64,000 nucleotides of DNA from Apostichopus japonicus. Taxonomy: Eukaryota; Echinodermata; Holothuroidea; Aspidochirotida; Stichopodidae. Below, one piece after another: positions 25,201-33,527 of the stretch (position 1 is the first letter of the stretch; each line of letters starts with the position of its first letter). The DNA lies in contig NC_092567.1 in NCBI RefSeq assembly GCF_037975245.1, positions 19,350,876 to 19,414,875 on the forward strand, written 5' to 3'. The position numbers and the translations under genes were made by a program. The notes below the pieces were generated by a model. It worked only from the letters and a program-made list of their open reading frames with translations, was not told the DNA's origin and did not search any database.

Positions 25201-28200
25201 TCTACAGATTCTCCAGGACTACTTTGAAGGCAAATTTCCAAGATTATCTGAGACGGAGGAAAAGAGAGAAGTAACGACCGTGCAAGAGGAGGTAGTTGAT
25301 CTGTTTTATTTAATAAATATAATGTTCCATTTCCTCCTGTTTCATTCATGTTAAGGGGTTCATTTTTTTTTGCAAGAGGAACCACCTTCCTATTCGTCTT
25401 ATGAAATGCCTATACTGGTGATTGAAACTACCATAATGTATACAAATCTCTATTGTATTTCCTGTCAATATATTGCAAACATTGGAGCATGAAAAATTGG
25501 TATTAAACATTGGCCCATTTTATAAATCTCTCAGTTGGCTCTGCTTCATCTCCCCACTTCCACCAGCACCCTTCCCCAACCCCTACCAACCCCCCCCCCC
25601 TTCCGTGCTGCAGATTTGATACCATAAATTGTCTTCCCTAATAAGGACACCTTTTCAATGTATCTTTGCAAGACCTTACTTTATGATGATTAACACACAA
25701 GTCTCTATTAAATTTTTCTCTATTAATTATTTAATTGTTATTTCTATTTTAACAGTCTGTGGGATTATTAGAGGAGGTGATTGCTCCCAAGAAGAATCTG
25801 CCACCACTTTTATCAAAACTAACAGAGAGACAGGCAGAGAAGTTAGACTACCTTGGTGTATCATTTGGTCTCACAGCAAATCTCTTGAAGTGAGTCATCA
25901 TCTATCAGTCTCATCATTCAATTACCTCTATCCTATTATCCTAACACACTGTAGCATACGCAAACTGGAGCCTATACCGCAATTTTTGCAAAGTTCCTGG
26001 ATTTTTTTTTTTACCCCAGGCTCATCCCTGTATATAACATGTTGACTATGATGACCATATTTCTGCCAGGACATTCACGGGTATGACATGGATGTTGACC
26101 CCCCCCCTCCTCCCCATGTTGACTTCAAGGGTTAGAACCTACACTGCTTTTTCTATGTTTCACGATGACAGTCATGTCACCCTGTTTAGAATTACTTATC
26201 CTGAAACACATATTTTGTCCAAGGTTAAAGTCCAAGTGCCAAAGAGAAAAACTTGAAGTTAAGAGGAAGTCCTCTTATTTATTACCAGGTGCACAAAGAT
26301 ATTTTAAATATTTAAATTATAGGGCATGAAATTATTCAAGGATCTGGATTGCCTTATCTGTGATTACTTTTGATGCCAAGTTTACCTTTGACGTCGTAAG
26401 CAATCACTGTTTAATACAATCAATCTAATCCTACGAAAAAACAAAAGAAGCCAAACAGGTCAAATTGAAATTATACCGGGCCTCTCTACAATTATTCCTG
26501 AGACATTATATAAAATCTGGGGACACCACATGGTATCAGGGGACTGTCCCCAGAAATATACATATTGCTGGAAATGTATAATTATATATATTTTGTCCCC
26601 TTTTGACAGATTCTGGAAGAAAGCAGGTTATCTGCCTGTCTATTTGAGACAGACAACAGTGAGTAGTTTGTTCAAGTTTCATATCAGCAGTTCCTTTTGA
26701 ATGACTTTGTAAACTTGTTAAACATGAGACTGGAAATTTAGTGTAGGGTCGACGGACGTTGGAACAGAGCAGGTGAAATCGTTGAAATTTTAAAATGACC
26801 AGCAGTTTGTTGTAATTGCCAAATTGGATGAATAAATGTAGAAAGGCTACAACGTTTTATCTCTGTAGATAGATTTATACAGTAAGAAAGAGAAGGTTAA
26901 GAGTATTTTTTATTAACATATGGAATATATTATGTAGCGATAATAGGCCTGCCTTTATAATGACTGATATTGTGAATATTAATGATAATAATGTGTATCT
27001 GTAAATTTCACCCTGATGTGAATAACAATAAGTATAACTATGCATATTTGTATGACATTTATTTCCTGTTACATTTTTTCCCACCAGAATGATCTAACAG
27101 GAGAACATTCCTGCATCATGTTACGACTTCTTAACGAGGGTAAAGAGGAGATGAAAACAGACAAAGAACCCTGGTTGATGGCATTCTGGAAAGGTTTGTA
27201 ACGTCCTAACTAAAAGTATCTAGAATCCTTTAGTCTCATATCAAATATTGACAGAGGGAGGACATTTTCGGTGGTATCTCAAATAATGTTTTACCATAAA
27301 GTGGTCATGATTTCTCATCATTCATTTTTTACAGATCTTGTTGTGTGAAAATGCTACCATTCCTTTTAAGTGAAGGTTGTATCAGTTGCCCCACAGTGCC
27401 GCTTACAACATAATCTGTTGTGCTGTGCAGTTTTGTACAATAATCTCTATGGTTGGATATTCATGCAGCCTTGCTGCAGCTTGTGTTTTTGATAAAATAC
27501 CAAAAGTCTTTTATTTTTCTGTCAAATGAAGATCACTCTGAATGTTCCCTTTTCAACTTAAAACAGATGTTTTCATTATAGTACAGTTTTTAAAAGAATT
27601 TGATAGTTATTTGTCTCATTTGCCATCTCTTACCATTTTGTTCCCGTAGATTTTCGCAAACGATTTCTCTCTCTGTGCGCCTACCAATTCAGAGCGTTTG
27701 CTCCTTCCCTGGCACTGAGTATGATACATCACAATACATACAAACCAGAGCATACTGGTGAGTTAAGAGATGGATAAACCATCAAAACCACGACAATGTT
27801 CGATGAAATTGTGTGGTGGCATTGGACATTGTGGTGTGGGTTGTTGGTGTGGGTTGGTGGGGTGGGTAGGGTGGGTTGGGATGATATGATGCTCCATTTC
27901 TCATGGTCTATTTTCAGATGAAAAGCAGAGAACTAAAATTCTCTTGCTTTTTCTCAACAATAAAAGGGCTTTTGGTTATTAAACATTTTTTGCAAGGCTG
28001 TGACATGTATTTTGTCAAGAACCTGGCATTTGTAGGAAAAGAAGTGGTTTTAAGGTTTGGAAATACTGGCAAGCATTTCCAAAGGTTCACAGCTCTGTAA
28101 GTGGTTTTAATTTTTTTTTCTAAAACTTGTTACCATCCAGACGCTATGTCATGTAAACCAGAACTGAATCACATAATTCCATAAAATTATTCTGTTTGTA

Positions 28201-31200
28201 TTATAATGTTGACATCACAAGATCCCCTTTTCATTCACTTGCAAAGTTGCTTGCATAGTTTGTTCCTGTGGGTAGCCATAGTGTGGTTTCTAAATAAATT
28301 CAGTTTTAGCGTTTGGTTCTTAAGTATTGTTTGCGAGGCTATGAGGATATATTTTGTCAGGACACTAAAAAAAAATTGTGGGTGTCAAGGTTTGAAAAAA
28401 CTGGAATATGTTTCAAAAGGTTTCACAGCTCTGTTAATGGTTCTCTTTGATTCCCAAACTTGTTTCTAAATAAGTTCAGGCCTAGATTTTCAATTTTATA
28501 TAGCTACTTTCTAAAAAATGCCGATGCATAAAAACTCTGCTTGCTAAAATCAAATGCTCAGTGGCATTTTCCTTTAATTTAGTACAAAAGCAAGATGATA
28601 TGCTATGTTTTTGCTTCTGGCAAATAGCAAAATTCACTAGAATTTGCAATTAAATCGCCTCAATATCTGTGCCTGACATTGTGTAAACTCAACATTGAAA
28701 CTGCTATAATGCTTTTTTAATTACTCTCTTTGCAGCCCTGCAACAGAGGGAGCTGTTGTCACATCTATCGAGATACGACCTGAACCGTCTGGACCTTTAC
28801 GCCAGGAACATGGCCGATTATCATCTCATTGTTGATCTGCTGCCCTCTATTTCTCAGCTGTTCTTCCTAAACAGGATCAACGCCAAATTTTCAGCAGTAC
28901 AGCTGGTAAGTTTATAGATGAATTTTGCGAGTTTGTGCAGATGCTAATGAGCAGAATTTTTGACCGGACAACATTAATGGATGGGTGCTAAAATGATAAA
29001 ATTTCACAGGGTGTAGCAAATAATGCCCTCAGTGTCAAGAAATCGTTTTTTTTTTCCTTTTAGTGTTGCTCAGGTTCACTTCTTTCCAGGATGGGACAGA
29101 CTGAAAAATTTCTCCACAAGTTGTAATAAAAACAGTGGAAAGATTTTTGCTATAGTGATTGGCTATTTAGTGACTCCAATTTGAGCAAGGAAAGACTAAT
29201 TTTGTTTCAGTAGTAAGTCCTTCAACCATTCTGAGCTTGCAAGGCAATGTAGTTGAGTGGTACTTCTGTTCACCCCCATAGAAATCATTTTTTTTCTCAC
29301 ATAGGGGATGGACAGGGAACCACTCAAATTTTCACCCCTCCTTTCTTTAGATGAAATATGGTAACCCTTTGCAGATGACAGACAACTCCATAATTTATTT
29401 TCCTTTTGAATACTCGTGTGAAAGAGACCTTTTCTTTGATTTCCAAAAGGCAATCCTACTTGGCATTGGTCTACAACACAAGACCGTGGATGACCTGATG
29501 AAAGAGCTTGACCTTCCAGCTACGCAGATCCTTGGACTATTTAACAGAGTCGTAAGGAAACTTACTCAGCAACTGAACGAGATTCTCAGTCAAGAGGTCG
29601 AGAAGGAGATCGCCGAAGAGAAACAAGTGGAAATGGAACCAACTCCCCAATCTCTGGCTCAGGATTTGGTAAAGAGCATTTGCTTTTATTCTGGTGCTAC
29701 CCTTACAAGCTGTGAATTAATGATGGGTGTGAGGGTTGTACATCCCACCCCCCTTTTAACCCCCCTCTTTTCTTCCTGACACATACAATTTAAAGCAGGT
29801 AATAGCGACCTCAAATAACTCAAAATGCATCTAAAAATTGTAATCCCTAGAAATGATGGGTGTTGCGGTCACCTTGGTTTTTGTTTTATGAAAAAAAGTT
29901 TTTCTTTCCTTCCTCTAGGATGAGGCTGCAGCAGAGATCAAAGTTAAACAAAAGAAGGAACTGGAGAAGCTTAAAGAACTGAATCTGAGCCAGTAAGTAA
30001 ATTTACCCGATTGTTACTTTTAATTGTATTTGATCTCTTGCCACCATTTATTTATGTTGGCCAATATGTTGTCAAAACTATTCTTTGAAAGAAGAAAGAA
30101 ATATAATAATTTGGTTACATTTAAGGTAGGTGAACAGATACCTTAGAAATACCAAGCTGTGCTCAGAAATGTAAATCCTAGAGAAACCCAGCATAGAAGG
30201 TATTTACGAGGGACTGGTACAAACAATTTCAAACACCTAATTTCCCGATTCCATCAATATTGTTCGCCGATTGTTTGGTATACTTCAGCTCCTTGTTTTA
30301 AGGAATGCTGGACAAACTTGGTCCGGTGAGAGGTCACGCCAGACAGATGACAGTACCCTTGACCTACCAAGGACCCAGCACAGACGTCTGTCCGCTCTAA
30401 ATCTGATTATGTCCTACTGAATAAAATTTCAACAGGAGGCTCCTGATAAAACCAAATAATCATTGATTGACAAATATTTAAAGTTTCTGAGTAATCCCAC
30501 ATTTTACATCATTCTTTTATGAGTCATAGATTGGTTAATTGTTCAGTCTGAATTTTGGATATTTTTTTGTCTTTTTCAGATATGCCATCCGTGGACAGGA
30601 AGACGCTTGGTCCACGGCCCTCCAATCAGGTTCATCCAAAAATATCGTCAGCGTCAAAGGGTAAGGTATAATTTGCATGAAGTGGTTCATATTCAATAGC
30701 AGTGGCTTAAAGTAGAAATTTAGTCTTATTTAAAGAGAAACTTGAATGCTAGTATTTTTTCTATAGCTATTCAGCTAAAAAGACAAAAAAGCTCACTTCA
30801 GGGATGCCAGGATTCCGGCAATAGCCGGAATTACGGCTTTTTCCCGATTTTGAAATTTCGTTCCAGCTCCACATGATCTTTCCGTCCCAGTTGAAACAGG
30901 TATGAGCCTTTTTCCGCGAATTCCTAACTATTATCCTAACACACTGTAGCATAGGCAAATTGGAGCCTATACCGCAATTTTTCTCTGGATTTTCAGAGTC
31001 CCAACATTTGCTTGGATAGTCTTTGGGACATCCAAGTCCCCACAACTTTCAGGCCCTAGGGGCAAACCCTGCTGGCATCCTTGCTCACTTCCAAAAAATG
31101 ATTTGACCAATGATTTCATGTAAAGTTGGGTGAATGAATCCAACTTTAATTAATCCTTGATGTTCCCTTTGCAAACATTTCCTGCTCCTTTCAGTAGTTA

Positions 31201-31406
31201 CTGCCGTCATGGAACTCAAACCCTGACACAATGTCAATGTCTTAATCATTTCAATCCCATTGTTGGAAAAACTTTAACTGCATCAACATCATCGATTTTC
31301 ATTTTACAGTAACAAGGACCAACAGCCAAAGAGGAAGATTTTCGTCCCGAAAGATCCATCGGCCAAAAAGAAGAAAATGAAGAGGGCTCGTTTCTCACAT
31401 AACTGA
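11299..31406 (+). CDS. NAT10: RNA cytidine acetyltransferase NAT10, complete, 25 coding exons
   Basis: The 25 exons listed separately join to 3078 bases, 1025 residues plus TGA, the same length as human NAT10, and collinear throughout. The enzyme is nucleolar and makes N4-acetylcytidine on 18S rRNA, tRNA and other RNAs using ATP and acetyl-CoA. Visible parts are an N-terminal domain (MVRKKIDNRIRVLIENG), a helicase-like module with Walker A ARGRGKS (Lys about 290) and Walker B VVIDEAAAIP (about 385-393), a GNAT acetyltransferase core (RIATHPDYQGMGYGSR, about 634-648), a tRNA-binding region, and a Lys-rich tail (KKKMKRARFSHN) likely for nucleolar retention. The start ATG follows a 5'-UTR acceptor and has A at -3 and G at +4. 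Intron 11 is U12-type AT-AC. No frameshift or lost catalytic motif was seen. Confidence 0.98.
12476..12567 (+). CDS. NAT10: NAT10 exon 2 (37-67)
   Basis: Starts VVILHHMLSKAVVKARPSVL. The donor gtaaga splits a Ser codon. Confidence 0.96.
12896..13252 (+). CDS. NAT10: NAT10 exon 3 (67-186)
   Basis: The longest coding exon. It contains DPFELFVAATNIRYCYY and ends at DVVGRFNER. Confidence 0.97.
13690..13815. repeat. GTACGAGTACAA-type microsatellite
   Basis: Irregular copies of gagtacaagt/gagtacgagt lie in NAT10 intron 3. Confidence 0.6.
13822..14050. repeat. Three tandem copies of an approximately 70-bp unit
   Basis: Each copy carries caatgactaaaactacaggt-like and acagaattc...tactgaaaatacaa segments. 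The array ends about 30 bases before NAT10 exon 4. Confidence 0.75.
14083..14197 (+). CDS. NAT10: NAT10 exon 4 (186-224)
   Basis: Encodes SCPVCMVVDDELNILPLSSH. The acceptor is ttttcttcag and the donor is gtatat. Confidence 0.96.
15018..15125 (+). CDS. NAT10: NAT10 exon 5 (225-260)
   Basis: Encodes ELKESLQDTQPVGALINC. In phase at both ends. Confidence 0.96.
15363..15496 (+). CDS. NAT10: NAT10 exon 6 (261-305), Walker A
   Basis: Contains TAARGRGKSAALGLA. The lysine is at about residue 290, the ATP-binding lysine in the human enzyme. Confidence 0.97.
16238..16331 (+). CDS. NAT10: NAT10 exon 7 (305-336)
   Basis: Encodes YSNIFVTAPSPENLRTLFEF. The acceptor tract is tttccccctctcatttcag. Confidence 0.96.
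16448..16725 (+). mobile_element. tRNA-derived SINE with LINE-like tail
   Basis: Pol III A box TGGCCAATTGG at 16459-16469 and B-box-like GGTTTGATTC at 16503-16512 lie in a tRNA-like head, followed by a body of unknown origin. The tail (16666-16717: gtaaagcgctttgagacc, then gcaaagcgctatataaaaat) closely matches the 3' end of the LINE at 44441-46067. It lies in NAT10 intron 7. Confidence 0.8.
17327..17425 (+). CDS. NAT10: NAT10 exon 8 (337-369)
   Basis: Encodes EHMDYELVQSTNPEFNKAVV, ending HRQTIQ before gtaaag. Confidence 0.96.
18020..18481. repeat. 21-bp minisatellite, about 20 copies
   Basis: The unit is close to tatgctttctttgatatat plus tg, with longer tttgtatg variants. It runs up to the acceptor of NAT10 exon 9, so the last repeat supplies its pyrimidine tract. 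Confidence 0.9.
18487..18623 (+). CDS. NAT10: NAT10 exon 9 (370-415), Walker B
   Basis: Contains ELVVIDEAAAIPLPLVKSLL. The donor gtaaaat splits a Gly codon. Confidence 0.97.
19169..19206. repeat. (TA)n microsatellite
   Basis: About 19 uninterrupted TA dinucleotides in NAT10 intron 9. Confidence 0.95.
19290..19432 (+). CDS. NAT10: NAT10 exon 10 (415-463)
   Basis: Encodes YEGTGRSLSLKLIQQLRQQN, then a low-complexity Gly/Ser/Lys linker. This linker is variable in the family. Confidence 0.94.
19493..19690. repeat. Two tandem copies of an approximately 124-bp unit
   Basis: Both copies carry gggatcttggcac-aagaaagtgaggcagtcct followed by a C-rich run. They start about 60 bases after exon 10 in NAT10 intron 10. 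Confidence 0.7.
20599..20749 (+). CDS. NAT10: NAT10 exon 11 (463-513), before the U12 intron
   Basis: Encodes RTLHEVSLNESIRYSMGDHV, ending CPVPENCD plus two bases of a Leu codon. No GT donor exists here. The exon stops before ATATCCTT, the AT-AC U12 donor, and the frame resumes correctly only with this choice. Confidence 0.95.
20750..21768 (+). promoter_or_regulatory. Minor-class (U12-type) AT-AC intron of NAT10
   Basis: The donor ATATCCTTGA starts at 20750. The branch site TTCCTTGAC ends about 15 bases before the AC terminus at 21767-21768. Joining at these points gives CDLYYVNRDTLF, the conserved family sequence. Every other NAT10 intron here is ordinary GT-AG. Confidence 0.93.
21045..21310. 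repeat. 42-bp minisatellite, about 6 copies
   Basis: The unit includes cagaatcgatccatcagacc and ccaactctcagatttgatgc. It lies wholly inside the U12 intron. Confidence 0.9.
21769..21865 (+). CDS. NAT10: NAT10 exon 12 (513-545)
   Basis: Follows an AC acceptor. Encodes YYVNRDTLFSYHKASEVFLQ and ends SAHYK before gtaaga. Confidence 0.95.
22128..22244 (+). CDS. NAT10: NAT10 exon 13 (546-584)
   Basis: Encodes NTPNDLQLLSDAPAHHIFCL. The acceptor is tgtttacag and the donor is gtgagt. Confidence 0.96.
22947..23048 (+). CDS. NAT10: NAT10 exon 14 (585-618)
   Basis: Encodes EGEISKQTIMNSLSRGQRAS, ending WTISQQ. Confidence 0.96.
23670..23890 (+). mobile_element. Probable second SINE-like element
   Basis: The head reads gttaacgccggtgcc, and a good B box AGTTCGAGTC lies at 23705-23714, spaced as in a tRNA. 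The body shares no obvious sequence with the SINE at 16448. Boundaries are approximate. It ends shortly before NAT10 exon 15. Confidence 0.5.
23942..24016 (+). CDS. NAT10: NAT10 exon 15 (619-643), acetyltransferase core
   Basis: Encodes RLSGARVIRIATHPDYQG, the first half of the acetyl-CoA pyrophosphate-binding loop. Confidence 0.97.
25181..25291 (+). CDS. NAT10: NAT10 exon 16 (644-680), acetyltransferase core
   Basis: Starts MGYGSRSLQILQDYFEGKFP, completing the QGxGYGS acetyl-CoA loop begun in exon 15. Confidence 0.97.
25756..25889 (+). CDS. NAT10: NAT10 exon 17 (681-725)
   Basis: Encodes VGLLEEVIAPKKNLPPLLSK, then LDYLGVSFGLTANLL. The donor is gtgagt. Confidence 0.96.
25934..26030 (+). repeat. 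Short dispersed repeat B, copy 1
   Basis: Shares cctaacacactgtagcata and ctggagcctataccgcaatt with 30929-30985, and with the inverted copy at 48912-49010. Confidence 0.75.
26610..26658 (+). CDS. NAT10: NAT10 exon 18 (725-741)
   Basis: A 49-base exon encoding FWKKAGYLPVYLRQTT. Confidence 0.95.
27088..27193 (+). CDS. NAT10: NAT10 exon 19 (742-777)
   Basis: Encodes NDLTGEHSCIMLRLLNEG and ends LMAFWK. Confidence 0.96.
27650..27757 (+). CDS. NAT10: NAT10 exon 20 (777-813)
   Basis: Encodes FRKRFLSLCAYQFRAFAPSL. The donor is gtgagt. Confidence 0.96.
27966..28466. repeat. Diverged local duplication in NAT10 intron 20
   Basis: About 170 bases (gcaaggctgtgacatgtattt through gttcacagctctgt) recur in altered form roughly 320 bases later (gcgaggctatgaggatatat through tttcacagctctgt). 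Confidence 0.6.
28736..28905 (+). CDS. NAT10: NAT10 exon 21 (813-869)
   Basis: Encodes LQQRELLSHLSRYDLNRLDL, then ARNMADYHLIVDLLPSISQL. A decayed copy of the end of this exon lies at 42952-43058. Confidence 0.97.
29450..29668 (+). CDS. NAT10: NAT10 exon 22 (870-942)
   Basis: Encodes AILLGIGLQHKTVDDLMKEL, then GLFNRVVRKLTQQLNEI. The frame before 29450 is intron, because the ttccaaaag acceptor joins SAVQL to AILLG as in the family. Confidence 0.95.
29919..29992 (+). CDS. NAT10: NAT10 exon 23 (943-967)
   Basis: Encodes DEAAAEIKVKQKKELEKLKE. The donor gtaagt splits a Gln codon. Confidence 0.95.
30580..30660 (+). CDS. NAT10: NAT10 exon 24 (967-994)
   Basis: Encodes YAIRGQEDAWSTALQSGSSK. A frameshifted copy is at 43930-44011. 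Confidence 0.94.
30800..31082. mobile_element. 283-bp TIR transposon with 9-bp target duplication
   Basis: The left end AGGGATGCCAG and right end CTGGCATCCTT are inverted repeats with one mismatch. GCTCACTTC flanks both sides (30791-30799 and 31083-31091). The paralogous NAT10 3' copy has the uninterrupted site cctcacttcaaagaaatgat at about 44306-44325. It has no coding capacity and is probably a non-autonomous hAT-type element. It contains short repeat B copy 2. Confidence 0.85.
30929..30985 (+). repeat. Short dispersed repeat B, copy 2
   Basis: Shares cctaacacactgtagcatag and ttggagcctataccgcaatt with copy 1. It lies inside the 283-bp TIR element. Confidence 0.7.
31310..31406 (+). CDS. NAT10: NAT10 exon 25 with stop (994-1025)
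   Basis: Encodes a basic tail including PKRKIFVPKDPSAKKKKMKR, ending RFSHN and TGA. A copy lies at 46136-46232. Confidence 0.95.
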
Positions 31407-33527
31407 AGAGTTTCTTCATTGATGCAGAAATGATGATGTCATGATGACGTCACGTTTCACATGGAAACTGTCCAGCTGTAGACTGCCATATGAGCCAGCA
31501 GAGCTAGGGCTTCTGAGGGATAATCCAGGAAAAGGTTCCCATTGGTCATCGATCTGTGAATGATTTGTTGTCATGGTTACCGGACGTGAAGACCATCGTC
31601 AGCAGGTCTTGAAAATACTGATGCTCTTCCTGGTGATGAAAAGAATGACAAAAAATGTTTTTTGTGAGGAGGAAGATAGCACCAAAAAACGATACTTTTT
31701 TCTTATGGAGTTCATGTTTGAAATGCAAAGTTCTCTTTAAATTCATAAAAATTTGGGGATATCTTTCCAATCTGCAATACGGTATAGTTCTTCTACTGGC
31801 CTGAAATCACACTTACCTAGGCGAATAAATAGGGGTGAATGTTTCAAGTGTGTGATTGACTTCTATAAATGTTGTCATGCTTGAAAATAGCTGTGATGAT
31901 TATTACTTACATTGGTATATATATAACTAAGACCTAAGTAAGGGGAGAGAGAAAAAGGACTAGAACTAGAAAAAAAAAAAACAATTATTTATGTGGTAAA
32001 GTGGAGTGTAAAATGGAGAATGGCATCTTTAGTTCTACTGGCAAAAATATAGGGTCAAGGCACCAAAGAAAAAAACATCAATTTGATGAGTTCACAGCTG
32101 CTTGCTTAAAGTTCAAATTGTATGAACTCCAAAATGAACAAAACTTGAAAACGGACTTTAGAAAGTAGTTAAATAGGATGCTTATAGATTAAAGTCCAAC
32201 TATTTGGGCCCAAAACAAAATGGATTTACCTCTGAACTTTTCATTTGGCAAATTTTTGAATAATTGAGATTATTTGGCCAATTAAACAGAAATTGACAAC
32301 CATCCGTCTTGGTTTTTTTTTTTTGGACTCATGAGCCTCATTACTCCGAGTCACTGTATAATATCTACGGACAAAGCTGACCAACTTATTCCAGCCACTT
32401 CATATATTTGAAGTATAAATTACTTCAGTCATGACTAACGCTTTAAATTTAAGTAACAAAAATGTTAAATAGCAGTTGTTTCTTTATTTTTTTTTCCTTA
32501 TGCAAAACTCATTGAAAATTAGTAAACAGACTTTGGATGAGCAAATAATTTTTTTTTTTTTGGTGTCAGAATTACGGAGCATTCTAGCAAAGTTGCCCAA
32601 CGTTATAGAAGTTGGTTGTACTTTTAAGAGTCTTGTGCTCGCCTACCACAGGGAATTATACTTATAAATAATCTGTATAGCATTACACTTGGATTACTGA
32701 AGTTACTGTGTTTGTTATCTTTGACTGGTTATATAAAGACTGACTGGAAGGAAATGCTGAAGATTTTTCGCCAAATAGAAATGGAAGCCTCTGAACGTTG
32801 ACACTTTCTCCTCCATTCAAATCTGAAAGGAAGCAAGAAAAAAAGAGAACTTATTACTGTAATTTTGTCAATGTGATTGTCATGGTAACTTAACTGTTAT
32901 CAGTTGTAGAACTGAAGTGACCTAGCCACACAACAGGCCAAGGTAACAAGATTGTCCACTTTATATTGAGTTACAAAAAATAACAATTTCTTCCCAGTAA
33001 ATATATCTAATTGGACAAAAGATGGTCTCAAGCCTTTCCTATTTCTCCCCCAAAAAATTTACTTAAAATATTTTTCTTTTAAGTTCTTCAGTTTTCTCGG
33101 GTTGTGGCACAAGATTTCCTTTCACAGGTTGAAACCCTCGCCAGGATAGGCAAAAGAACTGCCGAGGTTGCCATTGGGGAGCCAGATGCTGGGACTAAAC
33201 CCCTCCCTGCTACAACCCACCTTCCCTGTCCCCAACGGCAATCCGTTGGTGGTCCCCTCCCTGCCTCCCCCTCCCCCATATCCCATATTCTCTCTACCTA
33301 GGCTGTCTTCAGTCAGGGGTGGGGGAGGTTTTGAACAAGTCAAAAGAATAGGATCTTTAAATGTTTTTAAATAAACACAAATATCAGTAATCCTGCTTTT
33401 GTTTTGAGGGATGAAAAAGAACGTACCAAAGGTCCCTGGTTCAATCCCCATTCATGGAAAATCAAAATTTTGCTTTTGCTTGACAAAATTTACACACAAA
33501 AAAGCAAACATTACAACAAATGACAAT
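31407..33527. other. NAT10 3' UTR and flank
   Basis: A candidate AATAAA is at 31824-31829. The segment to about 32300 is duplicated after the satellite array. From 32300 to 33527 no exon was recognised. I searched for the missing HSPBP1 terminal exon on the - strand here and did not see it. Confidence 0.5.

Noticed and set aside
25629-26045. 138-codon + frame
   Set aside because: It overlaps NAT10 exon 17 in another frame and runs through intron and repeat B. It is a shadow.
33088-33451. Cluster of overlapping frames on both strands
   Set aside because: A local GC-rich stretch opens several frames at once. No conserved motif was found and none fits the missing HSPBP1 exon.
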